Shown piece by piece: positions 35,469-47,186 of a stretch of DNA of 64,000 nucleotides. The position numbers were made by a program, and so were the translations under genes. How positions within the stretch are numbered: the stretch's first letter is position 1; each line of letters begins with the position of its first letter. The notes beneath the pieces are model-generated. The model saw only the letters and a program-made list of their open reading frames with translations. It searched no databases and was not told the DNA's origin. Origin of the DNA: Astrocystis sublimbata (taxonomy: Eukaryota; Ascomycota; Sordariomycetes; Xylariales; Xylariaceae); the NCBI GenBank assembly GCA_022453515.1, contig JAJNNY010000001.1, positions 744,001 to 808,000 on the forward strand, read 5' to 3'.

Positions 35469-35499
<31 letters not shown>
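35464..35499 (+). terminator. RNA polymerase III terminator, T6 and T27 tracts
   Basis: The first T6 run (35464-35469) lies 42 bases after the tRNA and is followed almost at once by 27 Ts (35473-35499). Pol III stops in T runs on the non-template strand, so this is the likely end of the tRNA transcript, although it is farther away than usual. Confidence 0.65.
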
Positions 35500-36478
35500 C
35501 GGGTGAGTGGATAGGTGGATGATCTGTGGTATGGGGTAGACTTTTTATCTCAAGGTGTATGTAGTAGGGTAGGTAGGTATGCTGGATGGAGGCTTCTGGC
35601 CTTCCTCTACCTTATATTATATATCGCTTATACAAATAGAAAAGCAAATATATTTTTGCCTAGCCCTCCACTTATATTTGAACTATACGACAGCAACCCC
35701 AGTAACTCAACTATATATACATGTACTGCCGATTTAAAAACATTGACCAGAGTGTATGCAATACATAGCAAGCAGTCTATAACCAGCATTGCGCTGTTGG
35801 TGCAGGACATTATGATTGCAATACTGACTGACCTTACACTCGATCCAAGGCTGCATGCAATCTCCTTGAATGTCCTTCAAGTAGGTATGTGTTAGTTAAA
35901 CATCAAGTCATGTAAATGAAGCATCGCTAACAGGCGAGGGCCCCCAAATAGAGTTATCGTTACTTCTGCGCAGAGCTAACAGAACAGCGTTGTTGTTCCG
36001 TAACACGGGGTAGCAAACATTACATATCTATGTTAGTTAATATCTACGTCTCTACCTGATCGGAGAAAACAATCGAGCCATTCAAGCAAAGGGTCGCATA
36101 TCTGTATACCTAGGTAGACATACTACTATCATTAATAATAGCAATTGAGTCTTGAGTTTCAAGTTCAGTAACTTTCGACGTGCACCTAAAATTAATAAAT
36201 GCCTACTACATAAGCAACTTCTTGTGGGATCGTCATCTTGTACCCCTCCTTGGATAGCTGGAAGTATTTGCGATAGGATCCACTGATATGATATCGGAAC
36301 CTATCCGCGCTCAATAGTGCGAATGCCGCTTACTCTATCCCGTATGTGATGCCGCATGCAGCTCCGGTGCTAGTATAAGGATCCGGCGCCGTCCGACCAG
36401 ATGCCTCTGACCGTTTGGTAATTCATCCGGATTTTCACGTACTCTGATAGATTTGTTGGACGTTGCAAAGGGGTTAAA
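35500..36478. other. Intergenic region
   Basis: About 1 kb of AT-rich DNA. A 126-codon open frame at 35515-35895 starts inside the T-tract flank and has no domain; judged chance. Confidence 0.45.
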
Positions 36479-37164
36479 ATGCATATCAATTGGTCTCTCG
36501 TTGCGGGACTCGTTCTGTCTGAGGCTTGTGGTACTGATGCTAAGCTTGAGCCGAACTACACGTCGCCGGCGGGAGTAAAGATCTTCAACCCGGGCAACTT
36601 CTTCAACGTTACCGGGCCATGGAGCCTGATGTCCCAAGCTGGAGACACTCTATACATCGCTGGTATTTACATTCCAGCACCCAATTGGATACTGCTCGGG
36701 ATCGTTACACTGACAGAACGTGTTAGGTATGAGAGGAATTTACCGGGAAAACAGCACGCTGGCGCCGGTCGGCATGCCACGTGTACAAAAGGCCTACCAA
36801 AACATGGCTGCGCTGGCCGAGATGGTCGGGACGGACGTCTTCTCGTGTACAAGACTTGTCGTTTATGTCACGGACATGTATCGTTATCGCCCGATGTGCA
36901 ACGAGGTACAGATTGAGCTCTGGGGAGACGGTCCGTGTATTTTTGTCGTATCCCCAAGTTTAGTCCTTCCTTTTGCCTACACGGCAATGAGTCGGTTGAA
37001 GTGTTCAAATTGCTAATTGTCGCCTTTGTCTAGATCCGAATAAATATCCGCCTCGTACCATCATTGAAGTAGATCGGCTGAATGATGATGATATAGTCGA
37101 GGTGGAAGGGACGTTCTATCTCGGAGGAATTGAGAAGGGGACATATAATACCTATACTATATGA
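36479..37164 (+). CDS. RidA/YjgF/YER057c family protein with predicted signal peptide
   Basis: Exons 36479-36662, 36727-36930 and 37034-37164 encode 172 residues. The first about 18 residues (MHINWSLVAGLVLSEACG) look like a secretion signal. The remainder follows the RidA fold order: the FNPGNFFNVTGPWS opening, TLYIAGMRGIYR (the first strand pair), QKAYQNMAALAEMVGTDVFS (long helix), TRLVVYVTDMYRYRPMCNEV, then PPRTIIEVDRLNDDDIVEVEG, in which the usual C-terminal 'R-x-x-x-x-V-x-x-L-P-x-x-x-x-V-E-I-E' segment is recognisable. Canonical RidA deaminates reactive enamine/imine intermediates using an Arg in the R-T-x-V-x-V motif; PPRTIIEV keeps that Arg. Secreted members are uncommon, and their role is unknown. 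N-glycosylation sequons NYT and NVT occur early. Confidence 0.82.
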
Positions 37165-38261
37165 GCAAGTAATTTCCCAGTAACATGGATTAACGCATTC
37201 CAATTGCCCAAGTGCTTAGTATCTAGGTGGATGCTGCAAACGCAATGCTTGATGCTGACCTCTCCCTGGCGCAGGACAAAGTCGTGCATTTCACGGCGAC
37301 GACTCTCAATCAGAATCTCTGCACTGGTCGCAGCTATACCTAGGTAGCACTTGGTAATTACATAGACGAGAAGCGATCGCGGTCCTAATTGCATACTCCG
37401 AGTTAGGGTGTCGAACAATGAGATTGACGAGCGGCAGATATTATTTGCTTATCGCCTAAGTACTTTACTATCTATTCAATACGCAGGGTCCTCCAATCAG
37501 GATAGAAACCTGTCTCATGACTCAAAAGCAAAGCATACACTGTTCCCACAAGCCAAGATGCACCCCAGAGTATTAAGATGAACCCCAAGCCTGTCGAGGT
37601 CAGTAATGTACATGATAGATTCGTATAACCGAGCATTCAATTCATAGGTGTCACGTTGCGAGTACAGAAAGACTGAAGGCATATGTGAGGCTGAAGTCTA
37701 TATTGCTCGTGTGCTAGTTACATGTGTCTGCATACTAAGTATGTAGTATACCAATAAACGCCAGCCCTGCATGCCACTGCCGGGTACCTTGGTGGTACAA
37801 TTATACCCGGATGGTCGGTATGGGTCGCGAGGACAGATCTTCGGTAAGGTTCCCTATAAAGACTTTAGGAGGTCAGCCAAAAGGCTGCCTCCAAGGTCAA
37901 GCCTGGCGTAACAACTTCTGGGTCATCTCCGTATACACACACCACGAATGATATGTATATACTCAGTTCAGGCGTTGTCGTCATTGCCACCCACCTTCGA
38001 CGGGCGTGTCTGGGTGATTCCAGTACTGGGTGATTCCGGTGCTCATTGGCGAGGCTCAGCTAAGCTGATGGATGTGTGCGCAAGGCGGAGGCAATGGCTG
38101 CTCCCGAACGAGACATGAGGGCACCAAGATATGATGATTGATTGGGGAAATTCCAGGCATAGTGTCGCACTGGGCTTCGTGCTAGTCGGCCATGACTGTC
38201 CCCGTCTGATCTTGGATGAGTCTCTGGAAGTAGAGAATAGGACGCGGACGGGACAACGAGA

Positions 38262-38299
38262 GGATGATGGGAGGGAGATGGGATGATGGGAGGGAGATG
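38262..38299 (+). repeat. 19-bp tandem purine repeat, two copies
   Basis: GGATGATGGGAGGGAGATG occurs at 38262-38280 and again at 38281-38299. The strand is almost pure purine with repeated GGG runs. Confidence 0.85.
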
Positions 38300-38367
38300 G
38301 GAAGATGCGAGAATCGGATCATGGAAAACGCCAGGTATTTATACGCAGACCTTGTTGATAGATAGTT

Positions 38368-38530
38368 GAACGCATAGAGAAGGTTGAACCACGAGCAAAG
38401 GTTTGAATGGAAAGAAACACGACGGGAGGAAGGAACTGTGTCGAACATAGGGGCAACAACGACAGCTATTCGAACACATAGAGAAGGTAAGGTTGAGCTA
38501 TCGTTGGAGGTTTCAATGGAAAGAGGCACT
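38368..38530 (+). repeat. Imperfect direct duplication of about 55 bp
   Basis: GAACGCATAGAGAAGG ... GGTTTGAATGGAAAGAAAC near 38368-38420 recurs as GAACACATAGAGAAGG ... GGTTTCAATGGAAAGAGGC at 38472-38530, with a few substitutions and a small insertion. Confidence 0.65.
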
Positions 38531-40114
38531 GATGTCTTGATTGAAGGGGAGCAGCAGCACAGTAGAATATATGCGGAATAGAAGAAAGGCGATACGGTCT
38601 ACTAATTAGGGCAAAATCACAGCTCTGGATAGCAATGTAAAACAGTCATTATTTGGTTATCGTGAAGGGATTCATTGCAGCGTTTTCTGTCTCCCGATAT
38701 TACAAAAATGACGCATTAGCCCCGGCTTCCTTATCAAGCTTATGTGCGAGCTGGTTCATACCTACTTTCAAAATCATATACCTTTATTGGACAGGAAACT
38801 GCCATAGACATTGAAATCTCAGGTACATGACACAACAACACAGGTACGAAGCGAAGACCACGCAATACCTTCTCATTGTATAGTTGGATTATAAGATCAC
38901 CACACGACGTCAGCTGATACTGATTGTCGATTCCCCCATTACGACTGCGATAAATTTGCACTGGTCTCCATGCTAGATGAGTGCTTAAATAAGAAGGAGC
39001 AGAGCAATAGGTAGAAGTTCAGCGCAGTGAGACACTCTTCGATGCTCTGATCCCTGGTCCAGCCATCCGCAACACGGAGATAGGGCAGGCGCTCATTGTT
39101 CTTTCCTTGAGCTTATTGTACCTAGCCAACTTGAGCCTTGCGAGGAACAGTCATCTTTGAAGTCGGCATTGGTAAGCCATTAGCCAGCCAGTCGAGAGTC
39201 AATGGCGCCGAATCTAGATCTAATCATCAGTGTTCGCGAACCTGAACAATGTGACAGCAACATTTTCTCTCCCATTCGAGCATAGGGACAGCCAGTTGTA
39301 GTCGAAAGGCAATCCGCCATGTCGATTCTCCGAAGTTGGCCGCGCTGGCAAGAACTCAATGTCGACATATGAGACGTGCATCCCACAGTGTAGAGCAATG
39401 TATAGACGAGGCAGGTGATTTGACAAAGATGCTTAGTTGTGGCACGCAAGGTAATAGGTGAAAATGCAACTGTCTTTGACTCTTGTCAGACATATCAAAT
39501 ATAACAGCACTTTTCAAAAGCGATCCCGTTGATATTTTAGCTCGTGTCACAATTCGGAATGCGTGATTGATTCTTTTCAATATTTCTTATTTCAATATTT
39601 TTGTTTTCAGTTTGGTTTATACTATTTTCTGTCTGACTATAATAATTTCATCGGGCTATTTAGGATAATTACCTGCCATAAAATACCATGGTAGATAGTT
39701 GTTGCCCCGTGGCATCACCTAAAAATGCACCACAAAGAGCCTTGACGGGCGAAGTATACCTAGAAGTACAGGGTGGGTGTGTGTGCCTAATAGCCAGCAA
39801 TGCCAAGCAATGCCATAAAACTCCATATGCGTACTCTGGGTATCTTTGGTGAACAGCGTTCAAGCTGCGCACTCTCGTCATCTCGTAAAATTCATTAACC
39901 CTCCAAAACTTGGGAGGGGAAGTCACTCGTCGGCCGGGGCGTGTCGCCAATTCCAATCAATGAAAAACAAGGGAGCTCATAAATACACCACGGCGCAGTC
40001 AACCAACATCAACTCAAGAGCGATCCATCGTCCCTCGGAATGACCCAAATCATCGACATTTTACTGTCGACAATGCAGATTGATCAAACGTTTATAGTTT
40101 GATTCAAACCCTCT

Positions 40115-41259
40115 TCAGTTGTCGAAATCAACAAAAGACTCGAATGTCTCCCAACCGTCATTAGCAGGCGCAGTGGAACCAGTCTCCTGAAGAAAGCTGT
40201 CAGATGTTGGTAACAAGCGGTTTCCATCAACATTCGAGCTTCCAAAGTCTGGAGAAAATGGCTGAAACGCTGAATTCGCCGTCTTTGAGAATTCTTGGCT
40301 GTTCAGCTCACGAGAGTCGTGGTGATAGAATGCCGATGCATTCCTGTCGCATTCGTCAAACATGGGGTATCCCGACGATGTGTCGTCGGGGAAGAACAGC
40401 GCCGACATAGGATCGTTCATATCTGGGTTTGCCAACATCTTGATCTCATTGGAAAGGTCAGAAGTGAAACTGGAAGTCGGCTGCTGCGTGAGCTGTGGGT
40501 CGACAAGATGCGAAAAGGCAGTCGGTGTCATGTGAGGTCTCGTGGGCTCTGGTGCGTCCGAGGTAGTTGTGGTAGGACTAAGTTCAGGCGTTGGCTCCGA
40601 CTTTACCTCTGCCATCGATATATCTGTATTGCGGCGATAGGGCCGTGTCGAAACTGCGTGATTCTTGGTGCCGAATGGCATCGCTGATGCTTCTGGGGAA
40701 GTGGCTTTCATGGATGGTGAGGTGTGGTTGTTGGGCATTCCGTAGCCAAACAGTGAATTCTGTACCTGCGAGTAGCTGGCGATGCGGGGGAACGCCTCGT
40801 TAAATTGTTTGTCGATGTCGTTGTACTTCGCTATGGCAGCCATGGCCGCCTGGCTCGCCACATAGGCGCTGAGGCGGTGGTTCATCTCAGGAGAGCTGGT
40901 TTCGAGGTGGGCTGTCAGGTATTTGTAGTGCCGCGGCATTTCGTCCTCCATCTCTTCGTACATCTCTTCCTTGACGACAATCTCCTCGCTGACTCTCAGG
41001 CCCCTGCCCGTCCTCTTTCGGTGTATGTCGCTGGCCATCTTGGCGGATTGCACTCTCGCTTCGAGGCTGCGGTCTGTGCGCCGCGAAGCGGCTATGTACG
41101 CCCGTTCCTGATTCTCTTCATGGGACCTTTCGGCCTTGCCGGACTGTTAGTGCATGGCCGTGACTGACAAACAACCATGATGCGTACCTTCTGAACTTTG
41201 GCAGGTGGAACATTCCCTTCTCCCGGAACACCACAGGTGTCGTAGGATCGCTTCGGCAT
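40115..41259 (-). CDS. Conserved fungal protein of unknown function, probably nuclear
   Basis: Exons 41188-41259 and 40115-41143 (44-nt intron) encode 366 residues. The N-terminus (MPKRSYDTCGVPGEGNVPPA) is followed by a strongly charged helical segment, ERSHEENQERAYIAASRRTD then RSLEARVQSAKMASDIHRKR and TGRGLRVSEEIVVKEEMYEE. A second helical block follows (PRHYKYLTAHLETSSPEMNH, LSAYVASQAAMAAIAKYNDI). The remaining about 230 residues are Ser/Thr/Pro-rich and acidic, typical of an activation-like or disordered tail, ending ESFVDFDN. I have the impression that this basic N-terminal block recurs in uncharacterised fungal proteins, but I cannot name a family. Nuclear localisation is inferred from the basic stretch. 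The tiny intron has its only branch-like CTAAC next to the acceptor, so the first join is less sure. Confidence 0.65.
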
Positions 41260-44200
41260 GGATTCTGTCGGGAGGATAATCTTGAATGAACAAAGTCTCT
41301 TCTGCGGCAGATCACTCTAGCAAGTGATGGTGCTGGCAACGCTCCTAGTAACAGGGTGTTCGGGTATCGAAGCCAAACCAAGCTTGGTACAAATGGACTG
41401 GGCCTTTGGCGAGGTATTCCTAGTCTCCGAATAGGTAGTGTACGGCAAATTGGCGATTTGTTGTCACTGGGGAGTGAGTGATACAGTGATACGATGATGT
41501 TTGGGTGGTTCACAAACAACCTTGGAGTAAGTGGACAAGAAAGGGAGGTGAGGGGAACTGCGAGTATGTAGGTAAATCAACAAAACAGGTGCGACTAAGG
41601 CACAGAACCGTATTCTTAAGGTATCCAAATTGTATGGGCCTGATGGATGGGAAAGGAGCAGACGGAGAGTGGGATAACCTAGCGCCCAGTGCAACAGCGT
41701 CGCACAGCAGGTCCAAGACTCCAAGTTGCCTCCGGAGCAATAGCTCAGCAATTGCGTATGGGCAACGTAACAAAGCCATGTACAAAGCCATGTAGCTGTG
41801 TAGCTGTGTACTTGGCTCCGCCGGAGCCCACCCCGAGCTCTGTGATTGGCACTCGATCGTCTACCCAGCGCCCCGTGCACAAGGGTTCGGAGCCAAGAGT
41901 GGTGGTGTTTGCGGTGCAGGGCCAGCGATAGGGCCAGCTAATCCCAAAACGACATAGCGCCACCCGGGGCTGTGGACATTGTTCAGTGTTTTTCTGAATG
42001 TTCGCAGCCATGGCAAGCTGCACAGGCACAGCCTAGCCCAAGGTAGCTATATATGCGCAAAAACTTACTCGTACCTTCCTCAACTACTCCATACCCCAAA
42101 CTTGCCTTACCAGCTCGCCAGGTGGACAGTAATGCAGAGCTAAGGTAGGGCTCATTGTATGTGTGGATGAGTAATAGTACTACCTACGACTAGGTAAGTT
42201 CATCGCAGCCGAGGTCTGTGAGGTACCTCCTACCTGGACAGGCCGGCCACAGACGAGAGCCAGACACTCGACAGGCTCCTTCCTGGAGGTGAGCAACTCA
42301 GCTGAACAAGATGGGCAGAACGTTTCTTCTCTTCTCACTCAAATCCTTGGCCACAGACGATTTACAAGATGACATACGAGTACTGCCCGAGCTACCCGCC
42401 CAGGCTACGCATATGCGTATGCATGTATGTCTTATTGGAGAACGCCAGGTACGTGGATGCGTGGGTAATTGTGGACGCATGGCCATAGTCGAGGCCATAG
42501 TCTCTCCTGCTGAGACCACTAGGTACGCTTTTCGATATTTTCGATATATTAGTCCAGCTGCATTCAGAGAGTGCTAAAAGAGTACGTACCCGAGCATCTA
42601 CGAGTAGACGCGCCATGCCAATGTCTCTGGCTCTTGGTTCCGACAGGTACATACCTCTTCGCCCCATCACCAGAATATACTCGTCCGATGTGTAGTTAAG
42701 CGACGATGGGCTTGCCCTATCCCGCTGCTCCACGATCACAGAGTACAGCGTCGCCAGTGATGCGGCTGGCATATGGAAGTGCCGCAAATCGCTTGTACTA
42801 GTAGCTTCGATTACCTGTAACAAGTTTACGCACTCTGCATCTGGTCATTGTGTGTCTGTATCGATGATTCGTCACGGGAGCTCCTTTCAATACTGGTACA
42901 CACAATGTCAGAAACTGGTCGCTTTAGCATTTGCCCAAAGTAAGTACATTTCTTTAGGATGGCTCAGCTCGTCCCGGCAACCAAATCACCAGGCTCGCCA
43001 GGGTTTATTACTTGCTCCCCAGGATCTCGATCTCTCTTGCAAATCTTCGAGATAAGCACTGTCTTAGCATGCACGCTCGGCACGTGCTGTATGAATTACT
43101 ACCATGTCGCATGTACTAGTATATCATTCCAGCCTCGCCAGCGAAACTCCATCCATCCTCTTGCCACTAGAATAATGGTTCTACGCGTTTAACCCAGTGG
43201 CTTCAGAAGTAGATCTGGTTCCTGCCTCTGTAGCTCGCCCATCGGTACTGTCCAAGGCTTCCCCGGCTCCGTCTACTCGTAACTACTACCACAAAGGGGG
43301 AAATCTAGGCTAGCGAGCTAGCTACTGTTGAATTGCACAAGCTCGACAAGCCGAGCACAAGCGTAGTGTGAGTTTTGGTGCGGGCATGGCGATACTGCCG
43401 ACTGCCACGATACTGAATGCGGATAAGCGACGTGGATGCGGGCGGGTGCGATTTCCCACTTCGCAGCATCGAAATCATCGATTCTCGTCATAATCGTCGA
43501 TCGGGTGGGCAGCCGCTAGTGTTGGGCTTGCGGGGCCGACAAGCCACCCGAAAACCTCGAAACCCACGTTCTGCTCAGCTAGGGAACAGCATTGGAAATC
43601 GCCTGCTTGCAGTCCCAAACTTGGCCAGGAGCAGCGGCCGAGGCGGTTGTCTTATGATTGGTACTTGGAGCTTATTTCCTGCCCTTCGGCCCAGACAGGT
43701 CGGAGCAAAGTGTCCGTGGCCTTTCTCCCTTCTGCACGGCAACAACAGGCTCGACAGGCTCTCGGGTACCACACAGCTCGAGCCCCGCCTGGCAAAGAAA
43801 ATATAGTTGACTAACAAGCGATACGAGTAGGTACCTACTGGTAGGAGGAGATTGCGCTCGGCTCAACATGGCTTAAGTGTCGCCTGCCTCGCCTAGCTGA
43901 GCACGCTCAGGTACGTATCGTCTCGTACGGATACTTCAATGTTGGTCTTTTGGAGAAACTCAAAGCCGTGCAGAGTACCCGACATCTCACAGACTCCAAG
44001 GTATCCTTATCGCCACATTCGCCACAGCGTGGCTTAACGTCACTCTACCAATCTCGCCAATTACAGCAACGCCATTAGGTAAGGTTTGCCCCACCTACCC
44101 CCGCACGCCGACAATGCCGTCCTTTGCCATCTCGCCAGTCTCGCCAGTGAACATGGGATTTGCTCATTTCCGTCACATTTCCCATCTTTCGCAAAAACAG

Positions 44201-46159
44201 CCCATGTTCTAGGCATCGCCCGAGTGGGGTGTGTATATCTTGGCAACCGGGAACAGCTTGCTGCTTCCCTTAAACTCCGATCCAATGACCTTGCAATGTT
44301 CAGCTTGCCGGAGAAGTCTTCGCTGGGAATGGTCCGAGGAATTAGGTATCTTGTTGCGGGAAACATCTTATCCTACTGCTAGGTAGCTAGTGAGTCAGTC
44401 GCCTTGTGCTACCGTACTGACACGTCCCGCGCTCGTGGCGAGCGTGGTTGGTATCCACAAGTCCTGCCGCCATCGTCCATCGCCGCACGCGGGCCATTCC
44501 CTCTATTTGATCCAATTGATAGATAGTATTGTCAACAAGCCATCTCTAGCCTTTTGGTGCACTTTCATGTCTCCGAACGGCAACTGGCAACGGGTATTGC
44601 TTGGTTTGTCTATTTTGTTCAATTGGAGTCGGAGCTGGGGCCGAAACGAATCTTTCAACCCTTGAACACATCCGGAACCGTGTGCTCGCATTGGACCGGA
44701 GGCCCTTCCGGGGCGAAGTCGTGATGCTCGACTTACGGGAGCTTTCGTATTCGCCGGCCAACAAAGCAAAGAATCGCGTTTGAATGTCTCAATCTTTTGT
44801 TGCAAAATTGAGACTGGAGCACCGCCTTCCAGAGGGTGAGGCCCTATCGAATGCTGCAACTCCGAGGAAAGGCGAAATAGTCTGACTGCGAATAGATCGT
44901 GAATCAACAGACAAAAATGCATTGTAATCGTTCGATTTAGAGGCCCAAAGGGGTTATCTTGTTTTCAGTGGCCCCCAACTTCATGATCCAACTATGAACC
45001 TTGCATACCTACTACGGAGTACTTACCGACCTCGAAAGTCACTACAGATCCATCGTCAGTTCATCTGACTGAAAGCAGGGCCCGAAAAATAACTGGTAGG
45101 TAGGTAATTGAGCGCTTCTTATCGCGTATTGAATATCAGTACCCGCTGATAACATGAATGAATGATCATTGGCAGGTAAGGTATTATGAACCTAGCTTAG
45201 CTGTATACATCATAACTGTCTCCTGGAAGCGAACGTTGTCAAGGTGGATGGTCATTCGTTCCATCGGAAATATGTGTACTTAGATGTCAACACTTATATC
45301 GTATCATCGCAACTAAAATGAAATGTAGGTAATTACAAGCGTACATGGCTGTCTATCACTACGATGTCCGTTACGAGACATCTCGTATCCAAGCATAATG
45401 TCGAACAAGCCTTAGCTAATATTGCTCTATTCGACAACCCCTCGAAACGCATAGAGGAGTCACTGCGCATCCCTCGGTACTTGATTTGCAAGTATTTGAC
45501 TCTTGTTAGATATAGCATCATCAATTGTTCAGCGACCCCGTTATTGTGTAGCCGCACAGAGATTCGCATCACATTGAAAGTTTAGTAGCTTGCATATATC
45601 ACGATACTAACTAATATACTCTTATCGACCTATCTAAGACAAAGTTCTACATAGTGTTGAAGCCAGCAGATAAACTAGCCAACTGCATATGCCAGAATAA
45701 AACATCACCTAACCGATACGAGATATCTTCTTCGAGGCATTGAACGTATGTAGCTGTCGCCACTAATCCTGTCATTGATGCTAGGTGGATAGAGGAAGTT
45801 GGTGGATTAGCTGTCTGCTACTGGGTACTGTAGTGGGAGATTAAAGGGGGCCACAAGGCTTGTTGGTCTTCTGGAAGGGCAATAAGGCTTCCGAAATCCA
45901 CAACGCTTCTGGATTTTACAACGCTTCCGGACCTAGCGGTACCTCTGTACTAGAATAATAAAGGGAGGTACATCCGTAGCGGTACAGGGAATAGCCACTA
46001 GAAATACAGGCGATCAAGCACTATAGCTTAGATTCACGAATTCAAAGGCATACGGAGGCACGTACGGAAGGCACGAAGCGGAATAATCGTAGAAATGGAA
46101 GGCTCGTCGAACTTAGAGAAAAATCTTCCTCGTCGAAGCCGTAGCTCTGCTTCTTTCCT

Positions 46160-46210
46160 TCACACACTACACATACCACACATACCACATATACCACACA
46201 CACACACACC
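46160..46210 (+). repeat. CA/CATAC microsatellite
   Basis: Irregular ACATACC units followed by a perfect CA run (CACACACACACAC) near 46196-46208. Confidence 0.75.
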
Positions 46211-46362
46211 CGCGCGCAAGCCTCAATACGCCCACGCCTACTGCCCACAGCTATCTCTACAATAGCCAATTGAATAGCCCACGTAAGTACGCTCCGCCGT
46301 ATGTGTAGTATGCTGACTGGGATCATGGCTGCAGGCTACCTACTGGATTGGACTACCTACTG

Positions 46363-46458
46363 ACTGGATTGGAGCCTACCCCCAAGGACTGGACTGGAGC
46401 CTACCCCCATGGACTGGAGCCTACCCCTATGGACTGGAGCCTACCCCCAAGGACTGGT
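46363..46458 (+). repeat. 20-bp tandem repeat
   Basis: The unit GGACTGGAGCCTACCCCYAT is repeated about four times with slight variation (copies beginning near 46370, 46391, 46411 and 46431). The array runs on the right into GGTAGGTAGGCAGGCAGGCA. Confidence 0.8.
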
Positions 46459-47001
46459 AGGTAGGCAGGCAGGCAGGTAGAAATATAGACTCAATTTGAC
46501 CTGTAGATTGGCTGCTTTAGTATATGTGATTAGCGCACAATAGTGGTTAAATATAGCGTACATACAGTGGTCCATAACGCTTCCGGATTTCACAACGCTT
46601 CCGAAATCTATATAGCTAATATTATAGGGAAGCGTTGTTCAGTTCACAAGGCTTCTGAACCCCCTATAACTCCCGGTACAGTAGTTAGTTATACTGAGCT
46701 GTAAAACATAATGATGCTCTCTAACAGCGTCACAACGACCGTACACGATACAAGTGACTAACCATGCTTCTTAATCTGAATGTCACGTGTCTTACACCAT
46801 TCAGTGACTTGTTGTCTAGAATGAATATCCTTGTATGCTGAAGAATATTCTGAGTTTGTATGTACATGGTGCTCCTAGGCAGCGATGTAGCTAACAACTT
46901 ATTATCTTCAGTATTGTGCAAAGAGAGTTTTAACCACCATTGCCGCATAATCAAGAACCTAGATAAGCAAGAAGTATCGATAACTTTATTTTCTCTTTCT
47001 C

Positions 47002-47009
47002 TATATAAG
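47002..47009 (+). promoter_or_regulatory. TATA box candidate of the secreted-protein gene
   Basis: TATATAAG preceded by a pyrimidine-rich stretch (TTTTCTCTTTCTC), 178 bases before the start codon at 47187. Position and context suit a fungal core promoter. Confidence 0.45.
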
Positions 47010-47186
47010 AAACCCTTCCCGCCACCTCTGACAGAATCCATCCTACCAAAGCACCATAACTTTTAAACAGCTCAGAACTCCCAAGAAACATAGATCAACG
47101 GAACTGACAGCCCAGCTTCAACGTCGAAAAAGGCCACAGACGGCTCGCAACTCGTTTCCCTCACTCAACCCACCGGCATCGTCAAC

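Larger units (their letters stand above)
37165..40114. other. Gene-poor interval with short repeats
   Basis: About 2.9 kb. It contains a two-copy 19-bp purine-rich repeat (38262-38299) and an imperfect 55-bp duplication (38368-38420 and 38472-38530). Open frames up to 115 codons have no support. Confidence 0.45.
45850..46665. repeat. Dispersed GCTTCCG-motif repeat island
   Basis: A motif close to ACAACGCTTCCGGAAT recurs about eight times: near 45853, 45882, 45901 and 45921 on the left, and 46574, 46590 and 46648 on the right, with one inverted copy near 46630 (GGGAAGCGTTGTTC). Spacing within clusters is about 16-28 bp. Clustered subterminal motifs flanking about 640 bp would suit a non-autonomous DNA transposon, but no inverted ends or target duplication could be fixed. 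Confidence 0.55.
41260..47186. other. Gene-poor, repeat-bearing interval
   Basis: About 5.9 kb. Many short open frames on both strands, none above 145 codons and none convincing. It holds two clusters of a GCTTCCG-type motif (45850-45940 and 46570-46665), a 20-bp tandem repeat (46363-46458), a CA-rich microsatellite (46160-46210) and scattered ACCTAGGT-like palindromes. Confidence 0.5.
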
